Source: Mitsuaria sp. PDC51
GTDB taxonomy: Bacteria > Pseudomonadota > Gammaproteobacteria > Burkholderiales > Burkholderiaceae_C
Direction of reading: 5' to 3'
Length of the DNA: 64,000 nt
NCBI RefSeq assembly: GCF_900113225.1
Contig: NZ_FOZE01000001.1
Location: 2,232,001-2,296,000 of the forward strand
The position numbers and the translations under genes were made by a program. Positions 27,329 through 35,959 of the stretch are shown piece by piece (within the stretch, counting starts at the first letter, position 1; every line of letters starts with the position of its first letter). The notes beneath the pieces are model-generated. The model searched no databases. It had not been told where the DNA came from and worked only from the letters and a program-made list of their open reading frames with translations.

Positions 27329-28108
27329 ATGAACCTCACCCATCGCACGCTGCTCGCAGCCGCCCTCGTCACCACGCTGGCCGCGGCCGCACCGGGCGCG
27401 CAGGCCGCCACTTGGGCCGCCTCCTCGCCGGCGACGTCCTCCTGCTCGGCGCCCAATCTCTTCGCCACCTGGACCTACGGCAGCTACGGCTTCAACAACG
27501 ACGTCTGGTCGCCCTGCAGCAACCTGGCCGCCGGTGCCCAGACCATCTGGGCCAATTCGAACGCCGACTGGGGCGTCTGGTCCGACCAGCCCAACACCGG
27601 CGGGATCAAGTCCTACCCGCACATCGGCTACGCGGTGAACCGCACGATCAGCTCGCTGTCCACGCTGACGTCCACCATCAGCGCGACCACGCCATCGGGC
27701 GGCGCCTGGGAGTCGACCTACGACATCTGGGTCGGCAACAACGCCCACGAGATCATGCTGTGGCTGAACTACACCGGCACCGCCGGCGGCTGCGGCAACG
27801 TCAAGCCGATCTCCTACAACTGGACCGCCGCGGGCTGCGCGATCCCCGTCTACACCAACGTCTCGGTGGGCGGCTCGACCTGGAATGTCTACCGCGGCAA
27901 CAACGGCAACAACATGGTGTATTCCTTCCTGCGCACCACGAAGACCAACAACACGACCGTGGACGTGCGCGCCATCCTCAACTACCTGAAGAACCTGGGC
28001 TGGATGGGCGACCTGGTCGTCGGCGACGTGCAGTACGGCTTCGAGATCACCTCCTCGGCCGGCGGCATGAACTTCGGTGCGAAGAACTTCTCCGTCACCG
28101 TGAAGTGA
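27329..28108 (+). CDS. Secreted GH12 endoglucanase/xyloglucanase
   Basis: 259 residues. Signal peptide to about residue 26 (ALVTTLAAAAPGAQA), then a single glycoside hydrolase family 12 domain. The two catalytic glutamates are in recognisable context: the nucleophile in NNAHEIMLWLNYTG and the acid/base in VQYGFEITSSAGG near the C-terminus. The Trp- and Asn-rich jelly-roll strands (WASSPATSSC, WNVYRGNNGNN) are typical, and length is normal for a GH12 without a carbohydrate-binding module. It should hydrolyse beta-1,4-glucan or xyloglucan outside the cell. The pectate lyase and sucrose locus nearby fit a plant-polysaccharide lifestyle. It stands alone, with the LacI-type gene starting 144 bases after its stop. 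Confidence 0.88.
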   Translation: MNLTHRTLLAAALVTTLAAAAPGAQAATWAASSPATSSCSAPNLFATWTYGSYGFNNDVWSPCSNLAAGAQTIWANSNADWGVWSDQPNTGGIKSYPHIGYAVNRTISSLSTLTSTISATTPSGGAWESTYDIWVGNNAHEIMLWLNYTGTAGGCGNVKPISYNWTAAGCAIPVYTNVSVGGSTWNVYRGNNGNNMVYSFLRTTKTNNTTVDVRAILNYLKNLGWMGDLVVGDVQYGFEITSSAGGMNFGAKNFSVTVK

Positions 28109-28252
28109 AGCGGCGCCGCCGCGGTGGGGCGGTGCCTCGCCGCGGCGGTACTGCGCTGGTACTGCGGCGGCTCAGCGGCGTCGTGGGCGACCCTGCGAGC
28201 GGCGCGGACCTTCTGCGAAACTCGTCCCGATTCGCTCGAGAAGGTCGTGTTC

Positions 28253-29299
28253 ATGAAATCGGATGAGAGGGAGGCCGCCGACCGGCGGCGCTTGCAGATG
28301 GCGGACATCGCGCGGATGGCCGGCGTGTCCGTCTCGACGGTGTCCCGCTGCCTCAACGGCAGCCCGCTGGTCAACGCGGAGACGCGCCGGCGGGTCGAGG
28401 AATTGGCCAAGTCGCTGAACTACACCATCAACCTCGGCGCCAAGAGCTTCCGGCTGCAGGAGAACCGCACCGTCGCGGTGGTCGTGCCTTACGACCGCGA
28501 CTCCCGCCAGCACATCTCCGATCCCTTCTTCCTCACCATCGTCGGCGCGATCGCCGACGTGCTGACCGCGCGCGGCTTCGACATGCTGCTGTCGCGCGTC
28601 GACGCGGACCATCTCGACCAGGCCGTGCGCGGCGTCGAGATGGGCAAGGCCTGCGGCCTGCTGCTGATCGGCCAGTGGCGCCATCACGACCAGCTCAACG
28701 AGCTGGCCGCGCGCCACATGCCGGTGGTGGTCTGGGGCGCGGAGCTGCCGCAGCAGCTCTACTGCACCGTCGGCGGCGACAACCATGCGGGCGGGCTGAT
28801 CGCCACGCGGCACCTGATCGAGGCCGGCCGCCGCCGCATCGCCTTCCTCGGCGATGCCCAGCTGCCCGAGGTGCTGCATCGCCGGCAGGGCCACTGGCAG
28901 GCGCTGCGCGATGCCGGCCTCGCGCCCGACCCGGCGCTGGAGCTGCCGGTCTCCTTCGCGCCGGCCGCCGCGCGGGCGCCGATCGAGGCCTTCTTCGCCG
29001 CGCACCGGGAGGTCGACGGGGTGATGGCCTGTTCCGACCTGCTGGCCCTGGAGGCGGTGCGCGCGCTGCGCGCGGCGGGGCGCTCGGTGCCGGGGGACGT
29101 GTCCGTCACCGGCTACGACGACATGGCGCTTGCCGCCTACGGCACGCCCGCGCTGACCACCGTCCACCAGCCGGTGGCCGAGGCGGCCGAGGCGCTGGTC
29201 GATGCGCTGATGCAGATGCTCGCCGGCGAGCGCGTCGCGCCGCTGACGCTGCCGGTCCACCTCGTCGTCCGCGACAGTTCGCTGCGCGCAAAGGGCTAA
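28253..29299 (+). CDS. LacI-family regulator of the sucrose locus (SuxR-like)
   Basis: 348 residues from ATG 28,253, which follows AGAAGG and puts the helix-turn-helix near the N-terminus; the longer upstream frame adds 43 residues unlike this family. The DNA-binding domain is at about 18-70 (MADIARMAGVSVSTVSRCLN, then the hinge region). The periplasmic-binding-protein-like sensor fills the rest (NRTVAVVVPYDRD, VMACSDLLALEAVRALRAAG, SVTGYDDMALAAYGTPALTT). It precedes a TonB receptor, an MFS transporter and sucrose phosphorylase on the same strand, and two LacI-type palindromes lie between it and the receptor. It probably represses that operon until a sucrose-derived inducer binds. The ligand is inferred. 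Confidence 0.9.
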   Translation: MKSDEREAADRRRLQMADIARMAGVSVSTVSRCLNGSPLVNAETRRRVEELAKSLNYTINLGAKSFRLQENRTVAVVVPYDRDSRQHISDPFFLTIVGAIADVLTARGFDMLLSRVDADHLDQAVRGVEMGKACGLLLIGQWRHHDQLNELAARHMPVVVWGAELPQQLYCTVGGDNHAGGLIATRHLIEAGRRRIAFLGDAQLPEVLHRRQGHWQALRDAGLAPDPALELPVSFAPAAARAPIEAFFAAHREVDGVMACSDLLALEAVRALRAAGRSVPGDVSVTGYDDMALAAYGTPALTTVHQPVAEAAEALVDALMQMLAGERVAPLTLPVHLVVRDSSLRAKG

Positions 29300-29344
29300 G
29301 GCCCGGGTGCGGACGTGCGCGCCACGGCACTCTGCAAAATCGAA

Positions 29345-29358
29345 TGCAACCGATTGCA
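29345..29358 (+). promoter_or_regulatory. LacI-type operator, upstream copy
   Basis: TGCAACCGATTGCA, one mismatch from the perfect palindrome found 136 bp downstream, with the central CG typical of LacI-family operators. Partial repeats (GGATTGCGCC, GGATTGCACC) follow immediately. Confidence 0.65.
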
Positions 29359-29415
29359 TTGGATTGCGCCGGATTGCACCCGATACCGTAGAGTGAAGTT
29401 CGCTCAATACGCTGT

Positions 29416-29444
29416 TTGATGCTTTTTCATGCCGTCAAACTAAT
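29416..29444 (+). promoter_or_regulatory. Possible sigma-70 promoter of the sucrose operon
   Basis: TTGATG and ACTAAT separated by 17 bases (4/6 matches to each consensus hexamer), lying between the two LacI-type operators and about 155 bp before the receptor start. Plausible but unproven. Confidence 0.4.
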
Positions 29445-29480
29445 GTCTGCCTGAGCGATGACTTAGGGTTTTCGCTGTTT

Positions 29481-29494
29481 TGCAATCGATTGCA
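29481..29494 (+). promoter_or_regulatory. LacI-type operator, downstream copy
   Basis: TGCAATCGATTGCA is a perfect 14-bp palindrome with central CG, flanked by T/A. It lies about 40 bp downstream of the possible promoter and 136 bp (about 13 helical turns) from the upstream copy, suiting repression with looping. Confidence 0.75.
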
Positions 29495-29599
29495 ATGAAC
29501 GGCCGGGTCGACCACAATGCATGCAGGCCGCCACCAGTGCGGCGATCCACGCCGACCCACGTCGAGGTCGGTGCGGCACAACGACCGGAGACACCCGAC

Positions 29600-31930
29600 A
29601 TGCGTCCTTCCTCGCCCTTGCGCCGGCTGCCGCTGGCGATCGCCCTCTCGCTGGCTTTCCCCGCTGCCTGGAGCCAGACCGCCACGCCCGAGGCCGCGCC
29701 GCTAGCCGCCGCGCCCGCTTCGGCCAACGAGCGCGCCAGCGAGCCAGCCGCCGCTGCGGCGCCCCAGGAGGCGTCGACCGACGCGCTGTCGCTGAACCAG
29801 GTCGTCGTGACCGGGACCTCGACCAGGACCAGCAAGATGAAGCAGAGCCTGTCCATCAGCTCGATGGGCAGCGAGCAGATCGCCAAGACCGGCGCGACCA
29901 GCGCGGCGGAACTGCTGCGCGCGGTGCCGGGTCTGCGCTCCGAGTCCTCCGGCGGCGAGGGCAACGCCAACATCACCGTGCGCGGCGTGCCGCTGTCGGC
30001 GGGCGGCTCGCGCTACGTGCAGATCCAGGAGGACGGGCTGCCGGTGCTGCTGTTCGGCGACATCGCCTTCGGCACCGCCGACCAGTTCCTGCGCGCCGAC
30101 GTCAACATCGACCGGCTGGAGGTGGTGCGCGGCGGTTCGGCCTCGACGCTGGCCAGCAACTCGCCGGGCGGCCTGATCAACTTCATCAGCAAGACCGGCA
30201 AGGGCGAGCAGGGCGGATCGATGGCGCTGACCGGCGGCCTCGATCACCGCCTGTGGCGCGTGGAGGCCGACTACGGCGGCTCGCTGGGGCGCGGCACCAG
30301 CTTCCACATCGGCGGCTTCCAGCGCCAGGGCGAGGGCGGCCGTCCCACCGGCCGCACGCTGGAGCAGGGCGGGCAGATCAAGGCCAACCTGACCCAGACC
30401 TTCGACGCGGGTTACCTGCGGCTCAACCTCAAGGCGCTGGACGATCGCACGCCCTCGTTGATGCCGGTGCCGGTGCAGGTCGTCGACGGCCAGATCCGGA
30501 CCGTCGCCGGCATCGATCCGCGCCAGGCCTTCTTCCTGACCTCGGGCCTGCCCGCCGACACCACCGTCGACAGGAACGGCAATCCCGTCACCACGAGCAC
30601 GCGCGACGGGCTGCGGGTCAAGAGCTTCGCCATCGGGCTGGAGACCAGCCTGGACCTGGGCCAGGGCTGGACGCTGGAGGACCGCTTCCGCCGCACCAGC
30701 AACTCGGGCCGCTTCATGGCGCTGTTCCCCGCGGACAACGGCAACAACGGCAGCAATGCCTTCTTCACCGGCACGCTGTTCAACACCTCGCTGGACGACC
30801 TGGGCAACACCTTCAACGACCTGAAGCTGAGCCGCAAGTTCGCGCTGGCCGGCGGGTCGGCGACGGTGCTCGGCGGCCTGTTCAACGGCGTGCAGCAGGT
30901 GGCGCAGACCTGGTTCTGGAACCAGTACAACCTGAGCTTCAGCAACAACGGCGCGCGTGTCGTCGATGCCGCCGGACAGCCCTCGACGCTGCCGGTGAGC
31001 AGCGGCTGGGACACCTGGGGCGGCTGCTGCGCGCGCACCTTCGACGTGCAGTACACGCAGACCTCCCCCTACCTGGCGCTGGCCTGGGAGGGCGGCCCGG
31101 TCAACGTCGACCTGAGCGTGCGCCGCGACGGCCAGCGGGCCAGCGGCTACACGCTGGCCGGCAATGCCCAGACGCGCAACTGGGATCCGGCCTCGCGCCA
31201 GGAGGTGGACTACAAGGTCTCCCACACCTCCTATTCGGGCGGCGTGAACTACGCGCTCAGCAGCGACCTGGCGGTGTTCGGGCGCGTCAGCAACGGCGTG
31301 GCCTTCTCCGCCGATCGCCTGCTCTACGGCAATCCGCTGGACGGCTCCGTGCCGGTGGCGATCAACGAGATCGACCAGACCGAACTTGGCCTGAAGTGGC
31401 GCGACAAGTCCGGCCTGAGCCTGTTCGTCACCGCCTTCGATGCCCGCACCAACGAGAGCAACTACGAGGTCACGACGCGGACCTTCACCGCCAACCGCTA
31501 CCGCGCCCGCGGCCTGGAGCTGGAAGGCGCGTACGCGAGCGGCCCGTGGCGGCTGACCGCCGGCGCGACCTGGACCCATGCCCGCATCCGCAGCGCCAAC
31601 GACCCGGCGCTGGTGGGCAACAAGCCGCGACGGCAGGCCGCGCTGGTGTGGCAGCTGGCGCCGTCGTACACCATCGGCGACCTCGAACTGGGCGCGGCGG
31701 TGGTGGGCTCCGGCAAGTCCTACGGTGACGATGCCAACACCATCACGATGAAGGCTTATGCGGTGGTCAATGCCTTCGCGAACTACGCGCTGACGGAGAA
31801 GATCATGCTGGGCCTGTCGGCCAACAACCTGTTCGACAAGCTGGCCTACACCGAGATCGAGGGCGACGGCCATGCCGCCCGGGCGCTCAACGGCCGCACG
31901 CTGCGCGCCACGCTGAAGATCGACTTCTGA
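29600..31930 (+). CDS. TonB-dependent receptor for sucrose uptake (SuxA-like)
   Basis: 776 residues from ATG 29,600 (GGAG nearby and a proper signal peptide ending about PAAWSQ); an upstream in-frame ATG would add 40 unlikely residues. The plug domain (about 70-190) carries NQVVVTGTSTRTSKMKQ, AAELLRAVPGLRSESSGG and DRLEVVRGGSASTLASNSPG. A 22-strand-type barrel follows, ending LRATLKIDF with the C-terminal Phe used for outer-membrane insertion. Encoded between the LacI regulator and an MFS transporter plus sucrose phosphorylase, as in the Xanthomonas sux locus, so active sucrose import across the outer membrane is the likely role. A long Ala/Glu spacer precedes the TonB-box region. Substrate is inferred from context. 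Confidence 0.9.
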   Translation: MRPSSPLRRLPLAIALSLAFPAAWSQTATPEAAPLAAAPASANERASEPAAAAAPQEASTDALSLNQVVVTGTSTRTSKMKQSLSISSMGSEQIAKTGATSAAELLRAVPGLRSESSGGEGNANITVRGVPLSAGGSRYVQIQEDGLPVLLFGDIAFGTADQFLRADVNIDRLEVVRGGSASTLASNSPGGLINFISKTGKGEQGGSMALTGGLDHRLWRVEADYGGSLGRGTSFHIGGFQRQGEGGRPTGRTLEQGGQIKANLTQTFDAGYLRLNLKALDDRTPSLMPVPVQVVDGQIRTVAGIDPRQAFFLTSGLPADTTVDRNGNPVTTSTRDGLRVKSFAIGLETSLDLGQGWTLEDRFRRTSNSGRFMALFPADNGNNGSNAFFTGTLFNTSLDDLGNTFNDLKLSRKFALAGGSATVLGGLFNGVQQVAQTWFWNQYNLSFSNNGARVVDAAGQPSTLPVSSGWDTWGGCCARTFDVQYTQTSPYLALAWEGGPVNVDLSVRRDGQRASGYTLAGNAQTRNWDPASRQEVDYKVSHTSYSGGVNYALSSDLAVFGRVSNGVAFSADRLLYGNPLDGSVPVAINEIDQTELGLKWRDKSGLSLFVTAFDARTNESNYEVTTRTFTANRYRARGLELEGAYASGPWRLTAGATWTHARIRSANDPALVGNKPRRQAALVWQLAPSYTIGDLELGAAVVGSGKSYGDDANTITMKAYAVVNAFANYALTEKIMLGLSANNLFDKLAYTEIEGDGHAARALNGRTLRATLKIDF

Positions 31931-31989
31931 GGTCCGCGCATGCACGATCCGACCCCTTGGCGGGCCGCGCTGGCCGCACCGGAGCAGCC

Positions 31990-33333
31990 ATGAACGGCAT
32001 CAAGCCGCGCCTGAGCCTGGCGCAGATCGTCAACATGAATGTCGGCTTCCTCGGCATCCAGTTCAGCTTCGGTCTGCAGCAGAGCAACATGAGCCCGATC
32101 TACAAGTACCTCGGCGCCGACGAGGCCACGCTGCCGCTGCTGTGGCTGGCCGGCCCGGTGACGGGGCTGCTGGTGCAGCCGCTGGTCGGCGCGGTCAGCG
32201 ACCGCACGGTCACGCGCTGGGGCCGGCGCACGCCGTACTTCCTGTTCGGCGCGCTGCTGTGCAGCCTGGGGCTGCTGCTGATGCCGATGAGCCCGGCGCT
32301 GTGGTTCGCCGCGGGGCTGCTGTGGATCCTCGACGCGGCCAACAACATGACGATGGAGCCTTACCGCGCCTATGTCAGCGACCGGCTCGACGAGTCGCAG
32401 CACGTGCCCGGCTTCATGATCCAGAGCGCCTTCACCGGCCTGGCGCAGACGCTGGCCTACCTGACGCCGTCGCTGCTGGTGGCCATGGGCATGAGCCGCG
32501 ATGCGGTCGGCGGCAACCACATCCCGCAGACGACGACGGTGGCCTTCGGGCTGGGCGCGCTGCTGTCGTTCACGACGGTGTGGTGGTCGGTGCGCCGCGT
32601 GCCGGAGCTGCCGATGACGCCGCGCGCGCTCGACGCGCTGCGCGCCCAGCCGCGCACGCCGGGCGCGATCGTCGGCGAGATCGTCTCGGCGCTGCGCGAG
32701 ATGCCCGAGACGATGCGCCGGCTGTGGTGGATGAAGCTGTGCCAGTGGTACGCCATGATGTGCTACTGGATCTACATCGTGCCGAGCCTGGCGCGCTCGC
32801 TGTTCGGCACCAGCGACGCGTCCTCGGCCGGTTTCCGCGAGGCGGGCCTGCTCAACGGGCAGATCGGCGGTTTCTACAACTTCGTCGCCTTCCTCGCCGC
32901 CCTGGCCATGCTGCCGCTGACGCGCCGCCTGGGCGCGCGACGGGTGCATGCGGCCTGCCTGGTGGCCGCCGGCATCGCGATGTGGAGCCTGCCGCTGGTG
33001 CGCGAGCGCGCCTGGCTGTTCGTGCCGATGCTGGGCATCGGCGTGGCCTGGGCCAGCATGATGGGCAATCCCTACGTGATGCTGGCCGGCTGCATTCCGC
33101 CGGAGCGGGCCGGCGTCTACATGGGCATCTTCAACATGTTCATCGTGATCCCGATGCTGCTGCAGATGCTCACGCTGCCCTTGCTCTACGACACGGTGCT
33201 GCACGGTGATCCCGCCAACGTGCTGCGCCTGGCCGGCACGCTGATGCTGCTGGCCGCGCTGGCGACGCTGCGGGTGAAGGCGCCCGCGCGCGCGCCGTCG
33301 CTCCCGCCCCCCGTCACCCTCGACCGTCCATGA
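31990..33333 (+). CDS. MFS sucrose transporter (SuxC-like, GPH/SUT type)
   Basis: 447 residues with about 12 membrane helices. ATG 31,990 follows GGAG and the sequence opens with [20 protein letters not shown]; an upstream TTG-type start would add only polar residues. The first-half loop carries the sugar-cation symporter motif [20 protein letters not shown], and helix 1 ends [18 protein letters not shown], both typical of bacterial SUT/SuxC-like carriers. It should bring sucrose across the inner membrane with protons. The gene is 59 bases after the receptor and overlaps the sucrose phosphorylase start by four bases (ATGA), so translation of carrier and enzyme is coupled. Confidence 0.9.
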   Translation: MNGIKPRLSLAQIVNMNVGFLGIQFSFGLQQSNMSPIYKYLGADEATLPLLWLAGPVTGLLVQPLVGAVSDRTVTRWGRRTPYFLFGALLCSLGLLLMPMSPALWFAAGLLWILDAANNMTMEPYRAYVSDRLDESQHVPGFMIQSAFTGLAQTLAYLTPSLLVAMGMSRDAVGGNHIPQTTTVAFGLGALLSFTTVWWSVRRVPELPMTPRALDALRAQPRTPGAIVGEIVSALREMPETMRRLWWMKLCQWYAMMCYWIYIVPSLARSLFGTSDASSAGFREAGLLNGQIGGFYNFVAFLAALAMLPLTRRLGARRVHAACLVAAGIAMWSLPLVRERAWLFVPMLGIGVAWASMMGNPYVMLAGCIPPERAGVYMGIFNMFIVIPMLLQMLTLPLLYDTVLHGDPANVLRLAGTLMLLAALATLRVKAPARAPSLPPPVTLDRP

Positions 33334-34826
33334 AGAACCAAGTCCAACTCATCACCTATGTCGACCGCCTGGGCGGCGGGGACCTGCGCGCGCTGCAGGC
33401 GCTGCTGACGCAAGGCGAGGGCAATCCGCTGCGCGGCCGCTTCGGCGGCGTGCACCTGCTCCCGTTCTTCCATCCGATCGACGGCGCCGACGCGGGCTTC
33501 GATCCGATCGACCACACGCGGGTGGACCCGCGCCTGGGCGACTGGTCCGACCTGGCGGCGCTCGCGGCGCCGGAGAGCGGGCTGGACGTGATGGCCGACG
33601 TGATCGTGAACCACATGTCCTCGCAGTCGCCGCAGTTCCTCGACTACCAGGCGCGCGGCGAGGCGTCCGAGCATGCCGGCCTGTTCCTGACGCTGGACGC
33701 CGTGTTCCCCGACGGCGCGAACGAGGCGCTGCTGACCGCCGTCTACCGGCCGCGTCCCGGCCTGCCGCTGACGATGCTGCCGGCGGGCGATGCGCGGCGC
33801 CTCTTCTGGACCACCTTCACGCCGCAGCAGATCGACATCGACGTCGAGCATCCCAGCGGCGAGGCCTACCTGGACGCGATCCTGCGCCGCTTCGCCTCGG
33901 TGGGCATCCGCAGCATCCGGCTGGATGCGGCGGGGTATGCGATCAAGCGCGCGGGGCGCTCGTGTTTCATGATGCCGGAGACCTTCGACTTCATCGCCGC
34001 CTTCAGCGCCAAGGCCCGGGCGCTGGGCATCGAGGTGCTGGTCGAGGTGCACAGCTACTACCGCCGCCAGATCGAGATCGCGCGCCAGGTCGACTGGGTG
34101 TACGACTTCGCGCTGCCGCCGCTGGTGCTGCATGCCTTCGCCTTCGGCACCGCCGGGCCCTTGAAGCAGTGGGCGGCCATGCGGCCGCGCAATGCGCTGA
34201 CGGTGCTCGACACGCATGACGGCATCGGCATCATCGACATCGGCGCGGATGCGGCAGACCGCGCGGGATCGCCGGGACTGGTGCCGCCCGAGGAGCTGGA
34301 TGCGCTGGTCGAATGGATCCACCGCAACAGCCGCGGCGAGAGCCGCCTGGCCACCGGCGCGGCGGCCTCCAACCTCGACCTGTACCAGGTCAACTGCACC
34401 TTCTTCGACGCGCTGGGCGGCAACGAGCGCGACTACCTGCTGGCGCGCGCGATCCAGTTCTTCCTGCCCGGCATTCCGCAGGTGTACTACGTCGGCTTGC
34501 TGGCCGGGCGCAACGACCTGGCGCTGCTGCAGCGCACCGGCGTCGGGCGCGACATCAACCGTCATCACTACACCCGCGCGGAGATCGACGAAGGCCTGCG
34601 CGCGGACGTGGTCCAGCAGCTGTTGCGGCTGATCGAGCTGCGCAACGCGCACCCCGCCTTCAACGGCCAGTTCGAGATGCGCGGCGGGAGCGATGAGGAG
34701 CTTCGACTCGCCTGGACCCACGGCGAGCACCAGGCCGAGTTGTGGATCGACTTCAAGGATCCGGCGCGGCACGGCTTGCGCTTCTCGGGGACCACGGGCG
34801 AGGAGACTTCGCTGAGCTTGGGCTGA
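33330..34826 (+). CDS. Sucrose phosphorylase (GH13_18)
   Basis: 498 residues, close to Bifidobacterium adolescentis sucrose phosphorylase over the full length as I recall it. It converts sucrose and phosphate to glucose-1-phosphate and fructose in the cytoplasm. Catalytic residues appear with a constant +7 offset from that enzyme: nucleophile D199 in SIRLDAAGY, acid/base E239 in VEVHSYYRR, and D297 in TVLDTHDGIG. Family blocks HLLPFFHPIDGADAGFDPID, FTPQQIDID and PGIPQVYYVGLLAG are all present. The start overlaps the transporter stop. In the comparable Xanthomonas locus the enzyme is amylosucrase (suxB); here phosphorolysis conserves the glycosidic bond energy as sugar phosphate. Confidence 0.95.
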   Translation: MKNQVQLITYVDRLGGGDLRALQALLTQGEGNPLRGRFGGVHLLPFFHPIDGADAGFDPIDHTRVDPRLGDWSDLAALAAPESGLDVMADVIVNHMSSQSPQFLDYQARGEASEHAGLFLTLDAVFPDGANEALLTAVYRPRPGLPLTMLPAGDARRLFWTTFTPQQIDIDVEHPSGEAYLDAILRRFASVGIRSIRLDAAGYAIKRAGRSCFMMPETFDFIAAFSAKARALGIEVLVEVHSYYRRQIEIARQVDWVYDFALPPLVLHAFAFGTAGPLKQWAAMRPRNALTVLDTHDGIGIIDIGADAADRAGSPGLVPPEELDALVEWIHRNSRGESRLATGAAASNLDLYQVNCTFFDALGGNERDYLLARAIQFFLPGIPQVYYVGLLAGRNDLALLQRTGVGRDINRHHYTRAEIDEGLRADVVQQLLRLIELRNAHPAFNGQFEMRGGSDEELRLAWTHGEHQAELWIDFKDPARHGLRFSGTTGEETSLSLG

Positions 34827-34855
34827 AGGACTTCAGCGAGGTGGGGAAGCCGTTT

Positions 34856-35959
34856 TCAGTGCGGCGGCCGGGCGCCCCACAGGGCCTGATCGATCAGGTC
34901 GGTGCGGGTGGCGTCGATCTCGCCAAGCGTGCGGGCCAGCGCCCATTGAGCCTCGTCGCGGCGGTCCGGATCGCTGATGCGCCGCACCAGCGCGATGGCC
35001 TCCAGCGGCTGGTGTCGAGCCAGCTCGTCCTGGGTCGCATGCGCGGCGATGACCCGGTCCAATCCTTCCTGGCTGCCCTGCGACAGGATCCAGTCCCGGG
35101 CGCCGACGCCATCCAGCGCCAGCCAGCGCGACAAGGACTCCTCGAGCAGCGCCTGCCCGGTCCCGCGAGGCAGCATGCTCGCGAAGACGGTCGCCGATCG
35201 GGCGTCCTGGTTGATCCAGCGGTCCTGGATCTGCGCGAGCAGATCCGCCGTGCCCGAGCCGCCGCGCGCGGCCCAGGCCGCGGCCTGGGCCGGGGCGGCT
35301 TCGGCCCAGCGCATCGCGGTGTCGGTCCGCCATCGCTCCCGCAGGTCCGCGTCCAGGGGCAGGCCATCGAGCTCGCGCAACAGCAGTTCGAACTCGCGGC
35401 GCTGCCACATCGGCGCCAGCAAGGGCGCCACGATGTCCCCGGTCCAGGCGGCATGCCGCTGACTCAACTGGAGGGCGTGGCGCCATGCCAGGGACGCATC
35501 CAGGTTCAGCTCGGACAGCAGCAGCGCCGTCCACAGGGGCAGGGCGCTGGGGCCGAGGTCGGGCAGGCGTGACCACACCGCCTGCGGTCGACGCAGCAGC
35601 CAGGGCCTCAGGCGGGACAGGCTGTCGGACAACAGGGCCGGGTCGGCGGCCCGGCCCTGTCGCGGCAGCGGTTCGCGCTGCCAGCGCCGCGCCAGCGAGG
35701 TGACCAGGGCCTCCAGTCCGGCCTCGTCGACGGACTGCGCCAGCGTCGATGGCACGACACCGGAACTGGCCGACGGGCCGGAGGCGGCGTCGACCAGGGC
35801 GGCCACCGGAGCCCTCCCGGAAGACGGGAGCGCCGGATCGCCACCGGTGGACGCGACCAGGGCCGCGCCGCCCGCGACGCCGGCCAGCAGGACCAGGGCG
35901 CCCAAGGGCCCCGGCGCCGACCAGGTCGCCCAGCGCGCGAAGGCCAGGCGCCCACGCAT
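34856..35959 (-). CDS. Membrane-anchored alpha-helical protein of unknown function
   Basis: 367 residues, not recognised. A single N-terminal membrane helix (GPLGALVLLAGVAGGAALVA, about residues 16-35) anchors a periplasmic, Leu/Ala/Arg/Trp-rich helical domain that reads like a solenoid of helix pairs (QAVWSRLPDLGPSALPLWTA, RWLALDGVGARDWILSQG). No catalytic motif is evident. Its ATG shares one base with the stop of the pectate lyase gene upstream (TGATG), so it is translated with that enzyme, and it converges on the sucrose phosphorylase gene 29 bases away. Coupling to a secreted lyase hints at a role in envelope handling or export, but this is only context. Confidence 0.7.
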   Translation of the reverse strand: MRGRLAFARWATWSAPGPLGALVLLAGVAGGAALVASTGGDPALPSSGRAPVAALVDAASGPSASSGVVPSTLAQSVDEAGLEALVTSLARRWQREPLPRQGRAADPALLSDSLSRLRPWLLRRPQAVWSRLPDLGPSALPLWTALLLSELNLDASLAWRHALQLSQRHAAWTGDIVAPLLAPMWQRREFELLLRELDGLPLDADLRERWRTDTAMRWAEAAPAQAAAWAARGGSGTADLLAQIQDRWINQDARSATVFASMLPRGTGQALLEESLSRWLALDGVGARDWILSQGSQEGLDRVIAAHATQDELARHQPLEAIALVRRISDPDRRDEAQWALARTLGEIDATRTDLIDQALWGARPPH

